Below, in pieces: positions 17,114 through 26,570 of a stretch of 64,000 nucleotides of DNA. The stretch comes from Luteithermobacter gelatinilyticus (GTDB taxonomy: Bacteria; Pseudomonadota; Alphaproteobacteria; Sphingomonadales; Emcibacteraceae): NCBI RefSeq assembly GCF_005849285.1, contig NZ_CP040517.1, forward strand, positions 1 through 64,000, written 5' to 3'. A model generated the notes under the pieces. The model saw only the letters and a list, made by a program, of their open reading frames with translations, was not told the DNA's origin and did not search any database. The translations under genes were made by a program, and so were the position numbers. Each line of letters starts with the position of its first letter. Position 1 is the stretch's first letter.

Positions 17114-17749
17114 ATGACCCGGCGGCGTCTGACGGAAGCGGAAAAAAGGCTTTGGCGACTGGCAACCCGGGATGTCAAACGATTATCCGACTGCCGAAAA
17201 GAAGACCCTTTGGAAAAAGACCCTCTGAAAAAAGACTCTGGTGGCTCCGATCCGGATGCAGCATCCGTTCCGCGGCCTCGTCGGCCTAAACAGATCCCTC
17301 AGATCCGCCCCCGGTCTCAAGCAGCAGGATCACCTCGGTTCGGTTCTTACCCTGTCGATGCCGTCCCGTCGCTCCCCGATCATACCAGGCCCGATCACAA
17401 CTGGCAGCAGAAGTTGCGGCGCGGCAAGGTGGCGATAGAAGGTAAGATTGATTTGCATGGCATGACCCAGGAGCGGGCCTTTCAGGCCCTGCGGACCTAT
17501 ATTGAGCGAGCGCAGGCCCAGGGCAAACGGGTCATCCTGGTGGTGACCGGCAAAGGTGGTCCCAAACAGGATCTCGAAGGCTATGCGCTGCGGGATTTTG
17601 ACCGCCGCCGGGGCATTCTGCGTGAACAGGTGCCGAAATGGCTGGCCAGTGGCGAATTGCGCCAGCGGATCATCTCCTGGTATACGGCGGGACGTCAGCA
17701 TGGGGGCGAAGGGGCGCTGTATGTGGTTCTGAAACGGAGGCGCGGATGA
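17114..17749 (+). CDS. Smr (small MutS-related) domain protein
   Basis: 211 residues from the ATG at 17114. The carboxy half is an Smr domain: KIDLHGMTQERAF, then VILVVTGKGG and HGGEGALYVVLKRRRG. Smr domains nick or bind nucleic acids. The amino half is a charged, proline-rich linker with an in-frame repeat (DPLEKDPLKKDS) from a short tandem duplication. The frame continues upstream inside mltA but without conservation. Its stop overlaps the start of the XRE gene (ATGA). Confidence 0.9.
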   Translation: MTRRRLTEAEKRLWRLATRDVKRLSDCRKEDPLEKDPLKKDSGGSDPDAASVPRPRRPKQIPQIRPRSQAAGSPRFGSYPVDAVPSLPDHTRPDHNWQQKLRRGKVAIEGKIDLHGMTQERAFQALRTYIERAQAQGKRVILVVTGKGGPKQDLEGYALRDFDRRRGILREQVPKWLASGELRQRIISWYTAGRQHGGEGALYVVLKRRRG

Positions 17750-18111
17750 CGCCATTCGGCCACAAGGTGCGTGAACTGCGTCGGCAGCGCGGGGTCAGCC
17801 AGAAACAGATGGCCAGGGATCTGGAAATCAGCGCGGCCTATCTCTCGGCCCTGGAACATGGTCATCGCGGCCAGCCGTCCTGGGCTCTGGTACAACAGAT
17901 CATCACCTATTTTGACCTGATCTGGGATGATGCCCAGGAACTGGAGGATCTGGCACGGCTGTCCCATCCCAAGGTGGCGATCGACACCGGAGGACTGAGC
18001 CCTGAAGCCACCAAGCTGGTTAATCTAATGGCGCGCAACATCCATCGTCTCTCACACCAGGAAATCCGGGCTCTGCTGGACTATATGGAAAAAAAGGACA
18101 GCAGTCTCTAG
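17746..18111 (+). CDS. XRE-family helix-turn-helix regulator
   Basis: 121 residues. An amino-terminal HTH_XRE domain is at 8-62 (KVRELRRQRGVSQKQMARDL, then SAAYLSALEHGHRG). The rest has LVNLMARNIHRLSHQEIRALLDYM. It is the last gene of the Tim44-mltA-smr-xre run, an order shared with many alphaproteobacteria. Its target is unknown. Confidence 0.87.
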   Translation: MTPFGHKVRELRRQRGVSQKQMARDLEISAAYLSALEHGHRGQPSWALVQQIITYFDLIWDDAQELEDLARLSHPKVAIDTGGLSPEATKLVNLMARNIHRLSHQEIRALLDYMEKKDSSL

Positions 18112-18128
18112 AAAGGACAGCAGCCTGT

Positions 18129-18147
18129 TAGAGTGAATATGAGTCTA
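18129..18147. repeat. Relic of the palindromic MITE-like element
   Basis: TA-GAGTGAATATGAGTC-TA, 19 bp: the left end matches the family for ten bases and both TA flanks remain. It separates the converging XRE and corC genes and provides the TAG stop of corC (18145-18147 on the minus strand). Confidence 0.45.
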
Positions 18148-19467
18148 AGGGGGGGAGGTCTCCCTTTGGGCTCCCGTTGAAACCCGGTCCCGTCGCGTGA
18201 CCTTTTGCGGGGGAAGAATGCGGATCGAGGTGATCTGATTCCGTCGGCGTTTGAGGACTTCAAATGTGAAGCCGTTCTTGTGGAAGCTTTGTCCGGGAAG
18301 CGGGATCGCTTCGGCCAGGGCGATCACAAAACCGGCAATGGTGGTGGCTTCCTCATCGGACAGGGTCCAGTTGAACTGCCGGTTCAGGTCCCGGATCGCC
18401 GTGGTGCCTTCGGCAATCACGGTACCGTTCTTTAGCACCCGCACCCCGGTCTGGTGAATGTCGTATTCGTCGCTGATCTCACCAACGATTTCTTCCAGAA
18501 TATCCTCGAGGGTGGTAATGCCCATCAACGCCCCGTATTCATCCACCACCAGGGCAAAATGGGTTTTGCGGTCCAGAAAGGCGCCAAGCTGTTCCTGAAG
18601 ACTGGTGGTTTCCGGCACAAACCAGGGATCCTGGGTGATTTCTTCAAGGGTAAGGCGCGACAGGTCCCCATTTTTTGCCTTAATGGCCCGCAAGACGTCC
18701 TTGGCATGGATGACACCGATTACATTATCGGGGTTGTCTTTCCACAGCGGCAGGCGGGTATGGGTGCTGTCAACAATTTGCTGCAAGATGTCTTCCATGC
18801 TGTCATCGGCATTGATCATTTCCACATTCTTACGATGCACCATCACATCTTCGAGCAGCACCTCTTCCAAATCAAGGATGCTGGACAGCATATCCTTGTG
18901 TTCCTTAACCAGGCCGCCTTCATGAGCCTGAAGGGAAATGGCGCCGCGGATTTCATCCTGGGGGGAAAGGACCCGCTGCTGCCCACGGGTGTCAACACCA
19001 AACAGTTTCAGCGTGCCGCGCACAATGATCTGTACGGTTTTGACCACGGGAGAAAAAACTACCACCACCATACGGATCAAGGGCGAGACGGCAAGCGCCA
19101 TCTTGTCGGCATTGGTGATGGCATAGGTTTTGGGCAGCACTTCAGCAAACACCAGAACCAGGATGGTCATGGCGGCGGTGGCATAGACCACGCCCACTTC
19201 CCCGAAAAACTGGATAAACAGCGATGTGGCCAGGGCGGAGGCCAGAATATTGACCAGATTGTTGCCCAGAAGAATGGCGCCGATCAGGCTTTCCGCATCG
19301 TCCTTGAGCCGTTCCACCAGCGCCGCCCTGTGATGGCCTTCCTTGGCCAGTTTATGGATATTGGCTCGTGAGGCGGCGGTGAGGCTGGTTTCCGATCCGG
19401 AAAAAAAACCCGATAATAAAATCAGAAAAAGAATGGAAAGAGCCGAAAAAATTAAATCCGCTTCCAT
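18145..19467 (-). CDS. HlyC/CorC-family transporter (CNNM/DUF21 with CBS pair)
   Basis: 440 residues: a DUF21 domain with about four helices to residue 190 (starts [20 protein letters not shown]), two CBS domains near 205-325 ([40 protein letters not shown]), and a CorC_HlyC domain to about 420. The family is linked to Mg2+/Co2+ efflux or magnesium homeostasis. It lies 60 bases after aroB in the aroK-aroB-corC operon, a common alphaproteobacterial order. The stop codon comes from a palindromic relic. Confidence 0.92.
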   Translation of the reverse strand: MEADLIFSALSILFLILLSGFFSGSETSLTAASRANIHKLAKEGHHRAALVERLKDDAESLIGAILLGNNLVNILASALATSLFIQFFGEVGVVYATAAMTILVLVFAEVLPKTYAITNADKMALAVSPLIRMVVVVFSPVVKTVQIIVRGTLKLFGVDTRGQQRVLSPQDEIRGAISLQAHEGGLVKEHKDMLSSILDLEEVLLEDVMVHRKNVEMINADDSMEDILQQIVDSTHTRLPLWKDNPDNVIGVIHAKDVLRAIKAKNGDLSRLTLEEITQDPWFVPETTSLQEQLGAFLDRKTHFALVVDEYGALMGITTLEDILEEIVGEISDEYDIHQTGVRVLKNGTVIAEGTTAIRDLNRQFNWTLSDEEATTIAGFVIALAEAIPLPGQSFHKNGFTFEVLKRRRNQITSIRILPPQKVTRRDRVSTGAQRETSPP

Positions 19468-19527
19468 GGGAGTCCCTATTGACCTTGACGATCCTTGTTT
19501 AGACGTCTTACCAGTTTTAAACTAAGG

Positions 19528-20673
19528 TTAAGCCGAATTTTCTGCCAGGCTTTCGGCAAGAATGGTTTTGACCTGCTCGGGGTCTACATCCTGAGTGAGA
19601 AATGCTGCCCCGATGCCGGAGGTTAGCACATAAGTCATCCGCCCGTCGGCAATTTTTTTATCTTGTGCCATATGATGCATCAGGCTATCCACCGTCATGC
19701 GAATCTGCGCCACCGGATGGTTGTCCCCCCTAAGCCGGGTCGGCAGCCCCACGGCCGTAAGGTGTTGGCGGACCCGTTCGGCGTCCGTCCCAGGACACAG
19801 CCCCAGTTTTACTGACAGATCAAAGGCCATGACCATGCCGATGGCGACCGCTTCGCCGTGATAAAGCGTTTCGCCGAAACCACTTTCGGCTTCCAGCGCA
19901 TGGGCAAAGGTATGGCCCAGATTAAGCAGCGCCCGCCGGCCGCTTTCCTTTTCATCCTCGGCCACAATGGCAGCCTTGGCCAGGCAGCTGGTTTTAATGG
20001 CGTAAATCTGTTTCTGCCGGTTCCCGGCCAGTAGAGCGGTGCCATTTTGTTCCAGCCAGCCGAAGAAATCCGCATCTCCCAGCAGGCCGTATTTCACCAC
20101 CTCCGCATAACCGGCCAGCCGATGGCGCGGCGTAAGCGTGTCCAGCGTGGTCACATCGGCCAATACCAGTCGCGGTTGATGAAAGCTGCCCACCAGATTT
20201 TTGCCACGCGCCGTGTTGATACCGGTTTTGCCGCCGACGGAACTGTCCACTTGGGACAGCAGGGTTGTCGGCATCTGGATAAAGTCGATGCCACGCTGAT
20301 AAATGCTGGCGGCAAATCCGGCAAGGTCGCCAATCACTCCGCCGCCAAGTGCCACAATCATGTCCTGTCGTTCCAGCCGGCGGGCCAGCAGCTGATCCAG
20401 AAGATTTTCCAGACCGGCAAAACTCTTGCTGCTTTCCCCGGGAGGAAGGACTATGCTGTCACAGTCAATATCTGCCGCCTTCAGGGCCGCTTGCAGCCGC
20501 GGCAGGTGATGGCGCGCCACAGTTTCGTCGGTCACGATGACCGTTCTGGGTCGTCTCAGCAACGGCTGCACATATTGTCCGGCATTGTCCAGCAGGTTTT
20601 CGCCGACAAAAATGTCATAGCTGCGATCTTTCAGGTCAACATGCACCTGGTCACATAAATGGGACTGCGTCAT
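19528..20673 (-). CDS. aroB: 3-dehydroquinate synthase
   Basis: 381 residues. Converts DAHP to 3-dehydroquinate, the second shikimate step, using NAD+ and a metal. NAD-binding ALGGGVIGDLAGFAAS, DSSVGGKTGIN and GYAEVVKYGLLGD are present; metal ligands are the glutamate of AEVVKYG and the histidines of NLGHTFAHALE and LYHGEAVAIGM. The start overlaps the aroK stop by four bases. Confidence 0.96.
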   Translation of the reverse strand: MTQSHLCDQVHVDLKDRSYDIFVGENLLDNAGQYVQPLLRRPRTVIVTDETVARHHLPRLQAALKAADIDCDSIVLPPGESSKSFAGLENLLDQLLARRLERQDMIVALGGGVIGDLAGFAASIYQRGIDFIQMPTTLLSQVDSSVGGKTGINTARGKNLVGSFHQPRLVLADVTTLDTLTPRHRLAGYAEVVKYGLLGDADFFGWLEQNGTALLAGNRQKQIYAIKTSCLAKAAIVAEDEKESGRRALLNLGHTFAHALEAESGFGETLYHGEAVAIGMVMAFDLSVKLGLCPGTDAERVRQHLTAVGLPTRLRGDNHPVAQIRMTVDSLMHHMAQDKKIADGRMTYVLTSGIGAAFLTQDVDPEQVKTILAESLAENSA

Positions 20674-21275
20674 GAGGGATCGGCCTTTTTCTGTTTGCGT
20701 TCTTTCGCCAGATAATAGTTCAGTGCATGGATAATGTCATTCACCACATCTTCATGGGCCCCGCTGCCGCTTTCCACGCAAATATCGGCTTCGGCGTAGA
20801 CCGGATAACGTTTGTCCGCCAGCTCCTGCAGGATCTTACGGGGATTTCCTTGTTGCAGCAGTGGCCGGGTGTTGCGCCGGCCGGTGCGTTCCACAAGCAG
20901 GTCCACATCCGCTTTCAGCCAGATCACAATGGCTTTTTCCTTTAAGGCGGCCCGGGTTTGTTCGTCCATGAACGCCCCGCCGCCGGTGCCAAGAATGATG
21001 TGGTCTTCGGAAATCAGCCGGTTGATGACTTTTCTCTCGCCATCCCGGAAATGCATTTCCCCGTATTTTTCGAAAATTTCGCTGATGCTAAGGCCGGCTG
21101 CAATTTCAATTTCCGCATCGGAATCAACAAAAGGAATACCCAGCCGACGGGCCAGCCGCCTGCCGACAGTGGTTTTCCCGGCTCCCATCAGCCCAACCAG
21201 GGCCAGGCTCTTTGTCAGCGGGTATCTGAGCCGGGGCGCGGGTTTTTTTCTTTTTCTTCTTCTTAATCTCTTCAT
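20670..21275 (-). CDS. aroK: Shikimate kinase
   Basis: 201 residues. Phosphorylates shikimate at the 3-hydroxyl. P-loop GLMGAGKTT is at 28-36, the shikimate-binding DSDAEIE follows, with GGGAFM and the lid RTGRRNTRPLL. The amino end up to residue 18 is a lysine/arginine-rich run from a purine-rich DNA tract; the true start might be a little downstream. First gene of the aroK-aroB-corC operon; the 218-base spacer to 21494 is a divergent control region without another gene. Confidence 0.94.
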   Translation of the reverse strand: MKRLRRRKRKKPAPRLRYPLTKSLALVGLMGAGKTTVGRRLARRLGIPFVDSDAEIEIAAGLSISEIFEKYGEMHFRDGERKVINRLISEDHIILGTGGGAFMDEQTRAALKEKAIVIWLKADVDLLVERTGRRNTRPLLQQGNPRKILQELADKRYPVYAEADICVESGSGAHEDVVNDIIHALNYYLAKERKQKKADPS

Positions 21276-21493
21276 TGTGGATTTCTCTTAGCACGGCTTG
21301 ACCGTGCAGGGAAGATGACAGTTGCAACGGTCCCAAAATAAACATAATTTTCTTGCAGCTTTACGCTGACGCGCCGGACCGTTAAGATGCCGGGGCAAGA
21401 GGCGGCTTGTTGGAGTGGCGGAGACGCTGCACCTGCAGAAGCCGTAAATGTTAGGAACAATGTCACATCACGAGACGGGGTATTCACGGAACA

Positions 21494-21634
21494 ATGGCTA
21501 AATTCTGGCTTTTTCTTATCGTCATTTTGCTTTTTCTGATTGGCGGGGGGATCGGATATTTGATGACGGCGGATATTCCCGCCCCGAAGGAAAATGTTGA
21601 AAAAACACTGCCCGACGATATGTTTCCGAAATAA
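21494..21634 (+). CDS. Conserved-type 46-residue membrane protein
   Basis: MAKFWLFLIVILLF begins a 46-residue protein with one membrane helix (about 4-24) and a short polar tail containing DIPAPKENVEKTLPDD. I have seen similar small proteins of this form (helix, then D-I-P-A-P, then V-E-K) next to xerD in other alphaproteobacteria, but cannot check here. It precedes the large exported protein by about 30 bases and is probably in one transcript with it and xerD. Function unknown. Confidence 0.65.
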   Translation: MAKFWLFLIVILLFLIGGGIGYLMTADIPAPKENVEKTLPDDMFPK

Positions 21635-21664
21635 GGCACGGACAGGATAATAATGGTGAGGATC

Positions 21665-23899
21665 ATGCGCGTTAAGGCTTATCTGGTTGCCAGCTCGAAA
21701 CTGGCCGTGGCTGTTTTTCTGACGGGGCAGGCTTATGCCCAGCCCCTTTCCCTGCCGCAAAACCAGCCCCGGCATCAGTCTCAATCCCAAAGCATAACGC
21801 CCCAAACCATACCCCAGATCCAGCCCGGATCCCCGGCCCCGACACAATTCCCTTCGCCGTCTTCTTCACAGCCCCCTTCACAGGACCCGGCCGCCGAAAA
21901 GCCGCCCCGGTCCATTCTGTTTCCTTCGGATGCGCCCGGTCCCTATCTGCCTCCCGAAGACCTGAACCGTCCCCCGGCTGAAGATGGGGACGTGGATAGG
22001 CCCCGGCAGACGGTCGGGCCGTCAGGTGAGGGAGAACGGGGACGGGACGAAATCACGGTGGATGACAAGATCATCGTTGCCGAACTGGAAGAACAGGATC
22101 CCGCTTCTTATGGGCTGCTTAGCCCGCAAAATGGCGGCTTTCCCGCCCATCTGTGGCGCGGTACGTCTCTTGAAACGGTACTCAGATTTTATCCGATCCT
22201 GCCGGTTCCGGCCCGTTCGCCGGTCATGCAGTCGCTGACCCACCGGCTGCTGTTTTCTGCTGCGGCAGTGCCGCAACGCGAAGCAGATGAGGTTGCGCCC
22301 TCCCGGATCGAGGCGGAAATGACGCCTACCGAGGAGGGGCCAGAGGAGGGGCCAGAAAAGGGGAGCGAAAGCCGGAAACAGAACGGAATGGTAAACGGTC
22401 CCCAGTCTCCCTATCTGAAAGCCCGGCTGGAAAAAATCATTGCCACCGGGGATCTCAAACAGCTCACGGCGTTTCTTCAGATTCTGCCTCCCGGCACCAT
22501 TCCGCTGACCCGGACTTATGCGGATATTCTGCTGCTGGCGGGGGACCTGCCACTGGCGTGCGAGATGACCCGGCGCGCGCTTGAAACCAACACTTTTGGC
22601 CAGGATCATCTGTTCTGGCTGAAAATGCTGGCTTATTGTCGGGCGGTGGAGGGCAATATGGCGGGAGCCAATCTGGCCATCGACATGTTGCAGGAAGAAG
22701 GCGCCACAGATTATGTCTTTTTTGACCTGATCAACAAGCTTCTGGCAGGGGCCGGCGAACAAACCTCTGCCAAAGCCGCTGTAATGTCTTTGGGCTATGC
22801 GCAGCTCGACCCGCTGCTCTACAGCTTGCTGACCACGCTGGGACAGGGGGCGGAGGGGGAGCAACTGGCCCAGTCCTCGCCGCTGGTGCAATATGCGGTG
22901 GCGGGCAATGCCAATCTGTCGGCGGAGGTGCGTCTGAAAGCCGCGCATAAGGCCTATCAGGCCGGCCGCTTTCCGGTTGACAGCCTGAGAGCGATTTACA
23001 ACTTGCAGGACTTTACCGATTCCGAACTGAACAGTGCGCTTGCTTTGACCGAGGGGGAAGACACTGCGCTTGCTGATGTTCTGTTGTATCAGGCGGCGGA
23101 AAAACAGATTGATGTACGGGAAAAGGTGCGGATCCTGAACCGCATCTGGGACCGGGCGTTGCAGCGGGGGGATTTGCCGCGGGCCGCCCAATTACATCAG
23201 CGGGCGGTCAAGGCGCTTGATCCGTCCCTGGATCTTGTGGTCCAGGCCCCGTCCATTGTCCGGGCCCTGCTGCTCAGCGGTAATTCCGCGCGGGCGCTGG
23301 ACTGGTATGATTTTATCCGCCGGGCGGCTTTTGAAGGTAATGCGGTGGCCACCAAGGCGTTGGTGGATATCTGGCCGTTGATGCTGGTGATGGATGAACA
23401 GAACCGCATTCCCTGGTCCACCGAAATACTAGATTTGTGGTGGAATGGTCAGATGGTGCTGTCTTCTGCGGCGCGCAACCGCAAGGCGGCCCTGTTTTAC
23501 AGTGTGCTTGAGGCGCTGGGTCATGAGGTCCCCGAAGCGGTTTGGTCCACCCTTGGTCCCGATCTGGAGCCTGAGGATTCGGCCGCTGGTGTTGTTGCTG
23601 ATAGTGCCGGGCGGCAGCTCCAACAGGATATGACGGCGGCTCCCATGAGCCCTGCCGTGCAGCCGCGTCGGGTATTGCACAGCATTTCTCCGGTGATCTG
23701 GCGCAGGCTGATCAAAAGCGCGCGGGAGGCCCGCCTGGGTGAAACGGTGATGCTGGGGCTGATTGCGTTGGGGCCAGACGGGCCGTCCAGTCTGGAAGCC
23801 ATCAGCCTGAGCACAATAATCCGGTCGTTGCGGGCCGTGGGCCTTGACAAGGAGGCCCGCCAGTTGGCGCTGGAAGCTTTGGCCGGTCGAGGATTCTAA
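21665..23899 (+). CDS. Large exported protein with helical repeats, function unknown
   Basis: 744 residues from the ATG at 21665 (GGTGAGG eight bases upstream); an ATG at 21653 in frame is also possible. A signal peptide ending at AYAQP near 27 is followed by a proline/glutamine-rich segment to about 110, then a linker with an in-frame repeat EEGPEEGPEKG near 226. From about 260 to the end the protein is alpha-helical with repeat-like units (for example LLLAGDLPLACEMTRRALE), suggesting a TPR-like periplasmic scaffold. The family is not known to me; the position before xerD seems characteristic of alphaproteobacteria. Confidence 0.75.
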   Translation: MRVKAYLVASSKLAVAVFLTGQAYAQPLSLPQNQPRHQSQSQSITPQTIPQIQPGSPAPTQFPSPSSSQPPSQDPAAEKPPRSILFPSDAPGPYLPPEDLNRPPAEDGDVDRPRQTVGPSGEGERGRDEITVDDKIIVAELEEQDPASYGLLSPQNGGFPAHLWRGTSLETVLRFYPILPVPARSPVMQSLTHRLLFSAAAVPQREADEVAPSRIEAEMTPTEEGPEEGPEKGSESRKQNGMVNGPQSPYLKARLEKIIATGDLKQLTAFLQILPPGTIPLTRTYADILLLAGDLPLACEMTRRALETNTFGQDHLFWLKMLAYCRAVEGNMAGANLAIDMLQEEGATDYVFFDLINKLLAGAGEQTSAKAAVMSLGYAQLDPLLYSLLTTLGQGAEGEQLAQSSPLVQYAVAGNANLSAEVRLKAAHKAYQAGRFPVDSLRAIYNLQDFTDSELNSALALTEGEDTALADVLLYQAAEKQIDVREKVRILNRIWDRALQRGDLPRAAQLHQRAVKALDPSLDLVVQAPSIVRALLLSGNSARALDWYDFIRRAAFEGNAVATKALVDIWPLMLVMDEQNRIPWSTEILDLWWNGQMVLSSAARNRKAALFYSVLEALGHEVPEAVWSTLGPDLEPEDSAAGVVADSAGRQLQQDMTAAPMSPAVQPRRVLHSISPVIWRRLIKSAREARLGETVMLGLIALGPDGPSSLEAISLSTIIRSLRAVGLDKEARQLALEALAGRGF

Positions 23900-23942
23900 C
23901 CTGGATAAGGTTTAGCGGCCATCATTCTAAGGGAATACGGCC

Positions 23943-24848
23943 ATGACGGAGAACAGGCTGATTGAGGGGTTTCTGGAAATGCTGGCCACGGAACGGGCGG
24001 CCGCTGAAAACACGCTTGTTTCCTACCGGCGGGATCTGGAACAGTTTCTGGATCATTTTTCGGACCGTTCCCTGATTGATATAGAGAGCACGCATTTACG
24101 CCGGTATCTGACCCGACTTGAGGCGCAGGGGCTGGCGGCAAGTACGGCGGCCCGCAAGCTAAGTTGTCTCAGACAGTTTTTCAGCTTTCTTTTTGCGGAA
24201 GGAATACGGCCCGATAATCCGGCATTGTCCCTGGAAAGCCCGCGGCTTGGACGGTCTTTGCCGAAATTGCTGACGGAACAAGAGGTGGAAACTCTCCTTG
24301 AGACAGCGCAAAAACGGGTGGAAAAGACACCGGATCTGAAAAATCTGCGGCTGCGGGCTCTGGTCGAGTTGTTATATGCCAGCGGGCTCAGGGTCAGTGA
24401 ACTGGTCAGCCTGCCGTTTTCGGCGGTCAAGAGCGGCCAGCCCTATATTTTTGTGCGTGGCAAGGGCGGCAAGGAGCGGCTGGTGCCGCTGAACCGCCGG
24501 GCGCTTGAGGCCTTAGGGGCCTATCTTGACGTCTTGACGTCATCTTGTGCAACGGCGCCGAAATGGCTGTTTCCGTCTCGGGCGGCGGCGGGACATTTGA
24601 CCCGACACCGGTTTGCCCAGTTACTGAAGGAGCTGGGCGCCGAAGCCGGTCTCGCGCCGGAGCGGCTCAGCCCGCATGTGGTCCGTCATGCCTTTGCCAC
24701 GCATCTTTTGGCCAATGGGGCGGATCTTCGGGCGGTGCAAAAAATGCTGGGTCATTCGGACATCAGCACCACCCAGATTTACACCCATGTTCTGGAAGAA
24801 CGCTTAAAGGCGCTGGTTTGCGAAAAACATCCTCTGGCCAAACGCTGA
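23943..24848 (+). CDS. xerD: Site-specific tyrosine recombinase XerD
   Basis: 301 residues. With XerC it resolves chromosome dimers at dif. The amino SAM-like domain (to about 100) is followed by the catalytic domain with R150 (ASGLRVSEL), K174 (RGKGGKERL), H245/R248 (SPHVVRHAFATHLL), H271 and nucleophile Y280 (LGHSDISTTQIYTHV). The place between the exported protein and accA favours XerD over XerC, though the two are similar. Confidence 0.92.
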   Translation: MTENRLIEGFLEMLATERAAAENTLVSYRRDLEQFLDHFSDRSLIDIESTHLRRYLTRLEAQGLAASTAARKLSCLRQFFSFLFAEGIRPDNPALSLESPRLGRSLPKLLTEQEVETLLETAQKRVEKTPDLKNLRLRALVELLYASGLRVSELVSLPFSAVKSGQPYIFVRGKGGKERLVPLNRRALEALGAYLDVLTSSCATAPKWLFPSRAAAGHLTRHRFAQLLKELGAEAGLAPERLSPHVVRHAFATHLLANGADLRAVQKMLGHSDISTTQIYTHVLEERLKALVCEKHPLAKR

Positions 24849-24958
24849 CAGAGGGGGCGGCCTGTCTGATTGGAGTATGATTTTAGCATTTATTTTTTTG
24901 TACGGGGACGGTATAAGAGCCCTTCATTTAAAGAATTCTGTGGGAAAAGTAACGGTTC

Positions 24959-25912
24959 ATGCTGACGTATTTGGATTTTGAAAAGCCGATTGCCGAACTG
25001 GAAAGCCGGATCCGGGATATGAAAAATCTCGAAAGCGGCGATGAACTGAATATCGCCGAAGAGATCGGAAGGCTGGAACGCAAGCTGGACAAGCTGTTGC
25101 GGGATACCTACAAGTCTCTTACTCCCTGGCAGAAGATCAAGGTGGCGCGGCACCCGAACCGGCCGCATTTTCCCGATTTCATCAAGGGCCTGATTACTGA
25201 TTTCATGCCGTTGTGCGGCGACCGCGCCTTTGCCGATGATGCGGCAATTACCGGTGGTCTTGGTCGGTTCAAAGGCCAGTCGGTCATGGTGATCGGCCAT
25301 GAAAAGGGCAGTGACACCCAAAGCCGGCTGAAACATAATTTCGGCATGGCCCGCCCGGAAGGATATCGCAAGGCCATTCGTCTGTTCAAACTGGCGGAAC
25401 AGTTTGACATTCCGGTGATCACTCTGGTGGACACGTCCGGCGCCTATCCCGGCATCGGGGCAGAGGAGCGCGGTCAGGCAGAAGCCATTGCCCGTTCCAC
25501 CGAAGCCTGTCTGGGGCTCAAGGTGCCGCTGGTCAGCGTGATTGTGGGAGAAGGCGGCTCCGGCGGGGCGGTGGCGTTGGCGGCCGGGAACCGGATCATG
25601 ATGCTGGAACACGCGGTCTACAGCGTGATTTCCCCCGAAGGTTGCGCTTCCATTCTGTGGCGGACCGCGGACAAGGCGGAAGAGGCAGCAGGGGCGTTAA
25701 AGATTACCGCGCAGGATCTGCTGAAACTGAATGTGATTGACGAGGTGATCCCGGAGCCGGTGGGTGGGGCACACCGGGATCATGAAAAAACCATGACGGC
25801 CCTTGGCAAGTCCCTGGATCAGGCGTTGAATGACCTGTCTGCCCTGTCTGCGGAAAAACTGCGTAGCCTGCGGCGGGAAAAATTCCTCAATATGGGCCGC
25901 GTGGGGCTGTGA
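24959..25912 (+). CDS. accA: Acetyl-CoA carboxylase carboxyltransferase subunit alpha
   Basis: 317 residues. Transfers the carboxyl group from carboxybiotin to acetyl-CoA together with AccD, the first committed step of fatty acid synthesis. The sequence is full length: [14 protein letters not shown] at the start, then [18 protein letters not shown], the oxyanion-hole region [20 protein letters not shown], and [11 protein letters not shown]. It has its own 110-base upstream spacer and ends before a clear terminator at 26002. Confidence 0.97.
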   Translation: MLTYLDFEKPIAELESRIRDMKNLESGDELNIAEEIGRLERKLDKLLRDTYKSLTPWQKIKVARHPNRPHFPDFIKGLITDFMPLCGDRAFADDAAITGGLGRFKGQSVMVIGHEKGSDTQSRLKHNFGMARPEGYRKAIRLFKLAEQFDIPVITLVDTSGAYPGIGAEERGQAEAIARSTEACLGLKVPLVSVIVGEGGSGGAVALAAGNRIMMLEHAVYSVISPEGCASILWRTADKAEEAAGALKITAQDLLKLNVIDEVIPEPVGGAHRDHEKTMTALGKSLDQALNDLSALSAEKLRSLRREKFLNMGRVGL

Positions 25913-25959
25913 CGAATGTGTTTGGGCGTCTTTTCAGACAACAGCCCATAAAACAAAAG

Positions 25960-26004
25960 GAATTTTAGGCCAGAGAATTTTAGATCAGAGAATTTTAGGC
26001 CAAA
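25960..26004. repeat. Three tandem 15-bp units
   Basis: GAATTTTAGGCCAGA, GAATTTTAGATCAGA, GAATTTTAGGCCAAA in a row between accA and its terminator. Confidence 0.85.
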
Positions 26005-26035
26005 AAAGCGCTGTAAGGGGTCTCAGCGCTTTTTT
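26002..26035. terminator. Bidirectional rho-independent terminator after accA
   Basis: AAAAAAGCGCTG, ten-base loop, CAGCGCTTTTTT: perfect 12-bp palindromic arms with T runs on both strands. It serves accA (+) and the lipoprotein gene (-). Confidence 0.9.
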
Positions 26036-26059
26036 GATTGTTGTTTGTGTTTCCCTAGT

Positions 26060-26539
26060 CTAATTTATGGCCTGTTTAATAAAGATGGTTTCACCTATCT
26101 TTTCAAAAATGTTTCTATAAATTTCCTCATCTTCTATAGGGGTATCCACCCTAGAAGTGCCATACATGCTGGAATCTTCATCAATAGAAACGAAATTTAG
26201 TCGAACTTTCGTAAACTCAGTTCCGATTGCTTCTGCAGTTGCCGTAATTTTGGTTGTATGGTGCTCTTTTCCAAGCCCTGTAAATGGATTCCAAGTGCTA
26301 TTACTTTTAGAAGGTGCCTTTGCGGTAATGAAACCTGTGACGCTGTCAGCGTTTTCAACGATATATCCAGTGTCTTGAAGAACGGATACAATAGATTTGA
26401 ACACAATTTCATAAGGTGCTTCATACTCTCTGGTTTGAAGCTGTTGAAGCGCTAAGCCAGATAACGTCGGCTCTTTTATTTTATGAGAGCTACATGCAGC
26501 AAGGACAAGACATGTTAAGACAATAAAAAGTTGTTTCAT
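26060..26539 (-). CDS. Small lipoprotein of unknown function
   Basis: 159 residues with a lipoprotein signal: hydrophobic LFIVLTCLVLAACSS with lipobox LAAC at 14-17; after processing, C17 would be lipidated. Residues 30-140 form one domain (LQTREYEAPYEIVFKSIVSV, then GYIVENADSVTGFITAKAPS) that I do not recognise. The gene is visibly AT-richer than its surroundings and lies 31 bases after another exported protein gene on the same strand, suggesting a pair acquired together. Confidence 0.78.
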   Translation of the reverse strand: MKQLFIVLTCLVLAACSSHKIKEPTLSGLALQQLQTREYEAPYEIVFKSIVSVLQDTGYIVENADSVTGFITAKAPSKSNSTWNPFTGLGKEHHTTKITATAEAIGTEFTKVRLNFVSIDEDSSMYGTSRVDTPIEDEEIYRNIFEKIGETIFIKQAIN

Positions 26540-26570
26540 TTACCTCTCCCCTTTTTATTTTTCCGTTTAA

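Noticed and set aside
18454-19371. A 305-codon open frame opposite corC
   Set aside because: Shadow of the DUF21-CBS gene with no recognisable motif.
22022-23191. A 389-codon open frame opposite the exported-protein gene
   Set aside because: Arginine/glutamine-rich composition and no start signal; the plus-strand frame has a signal peptide and good codon use.
25960-26004. CRISPR-like array
   Set aside because: The units are contiguous 15-mers without spacers; no cas genes are present in the window.
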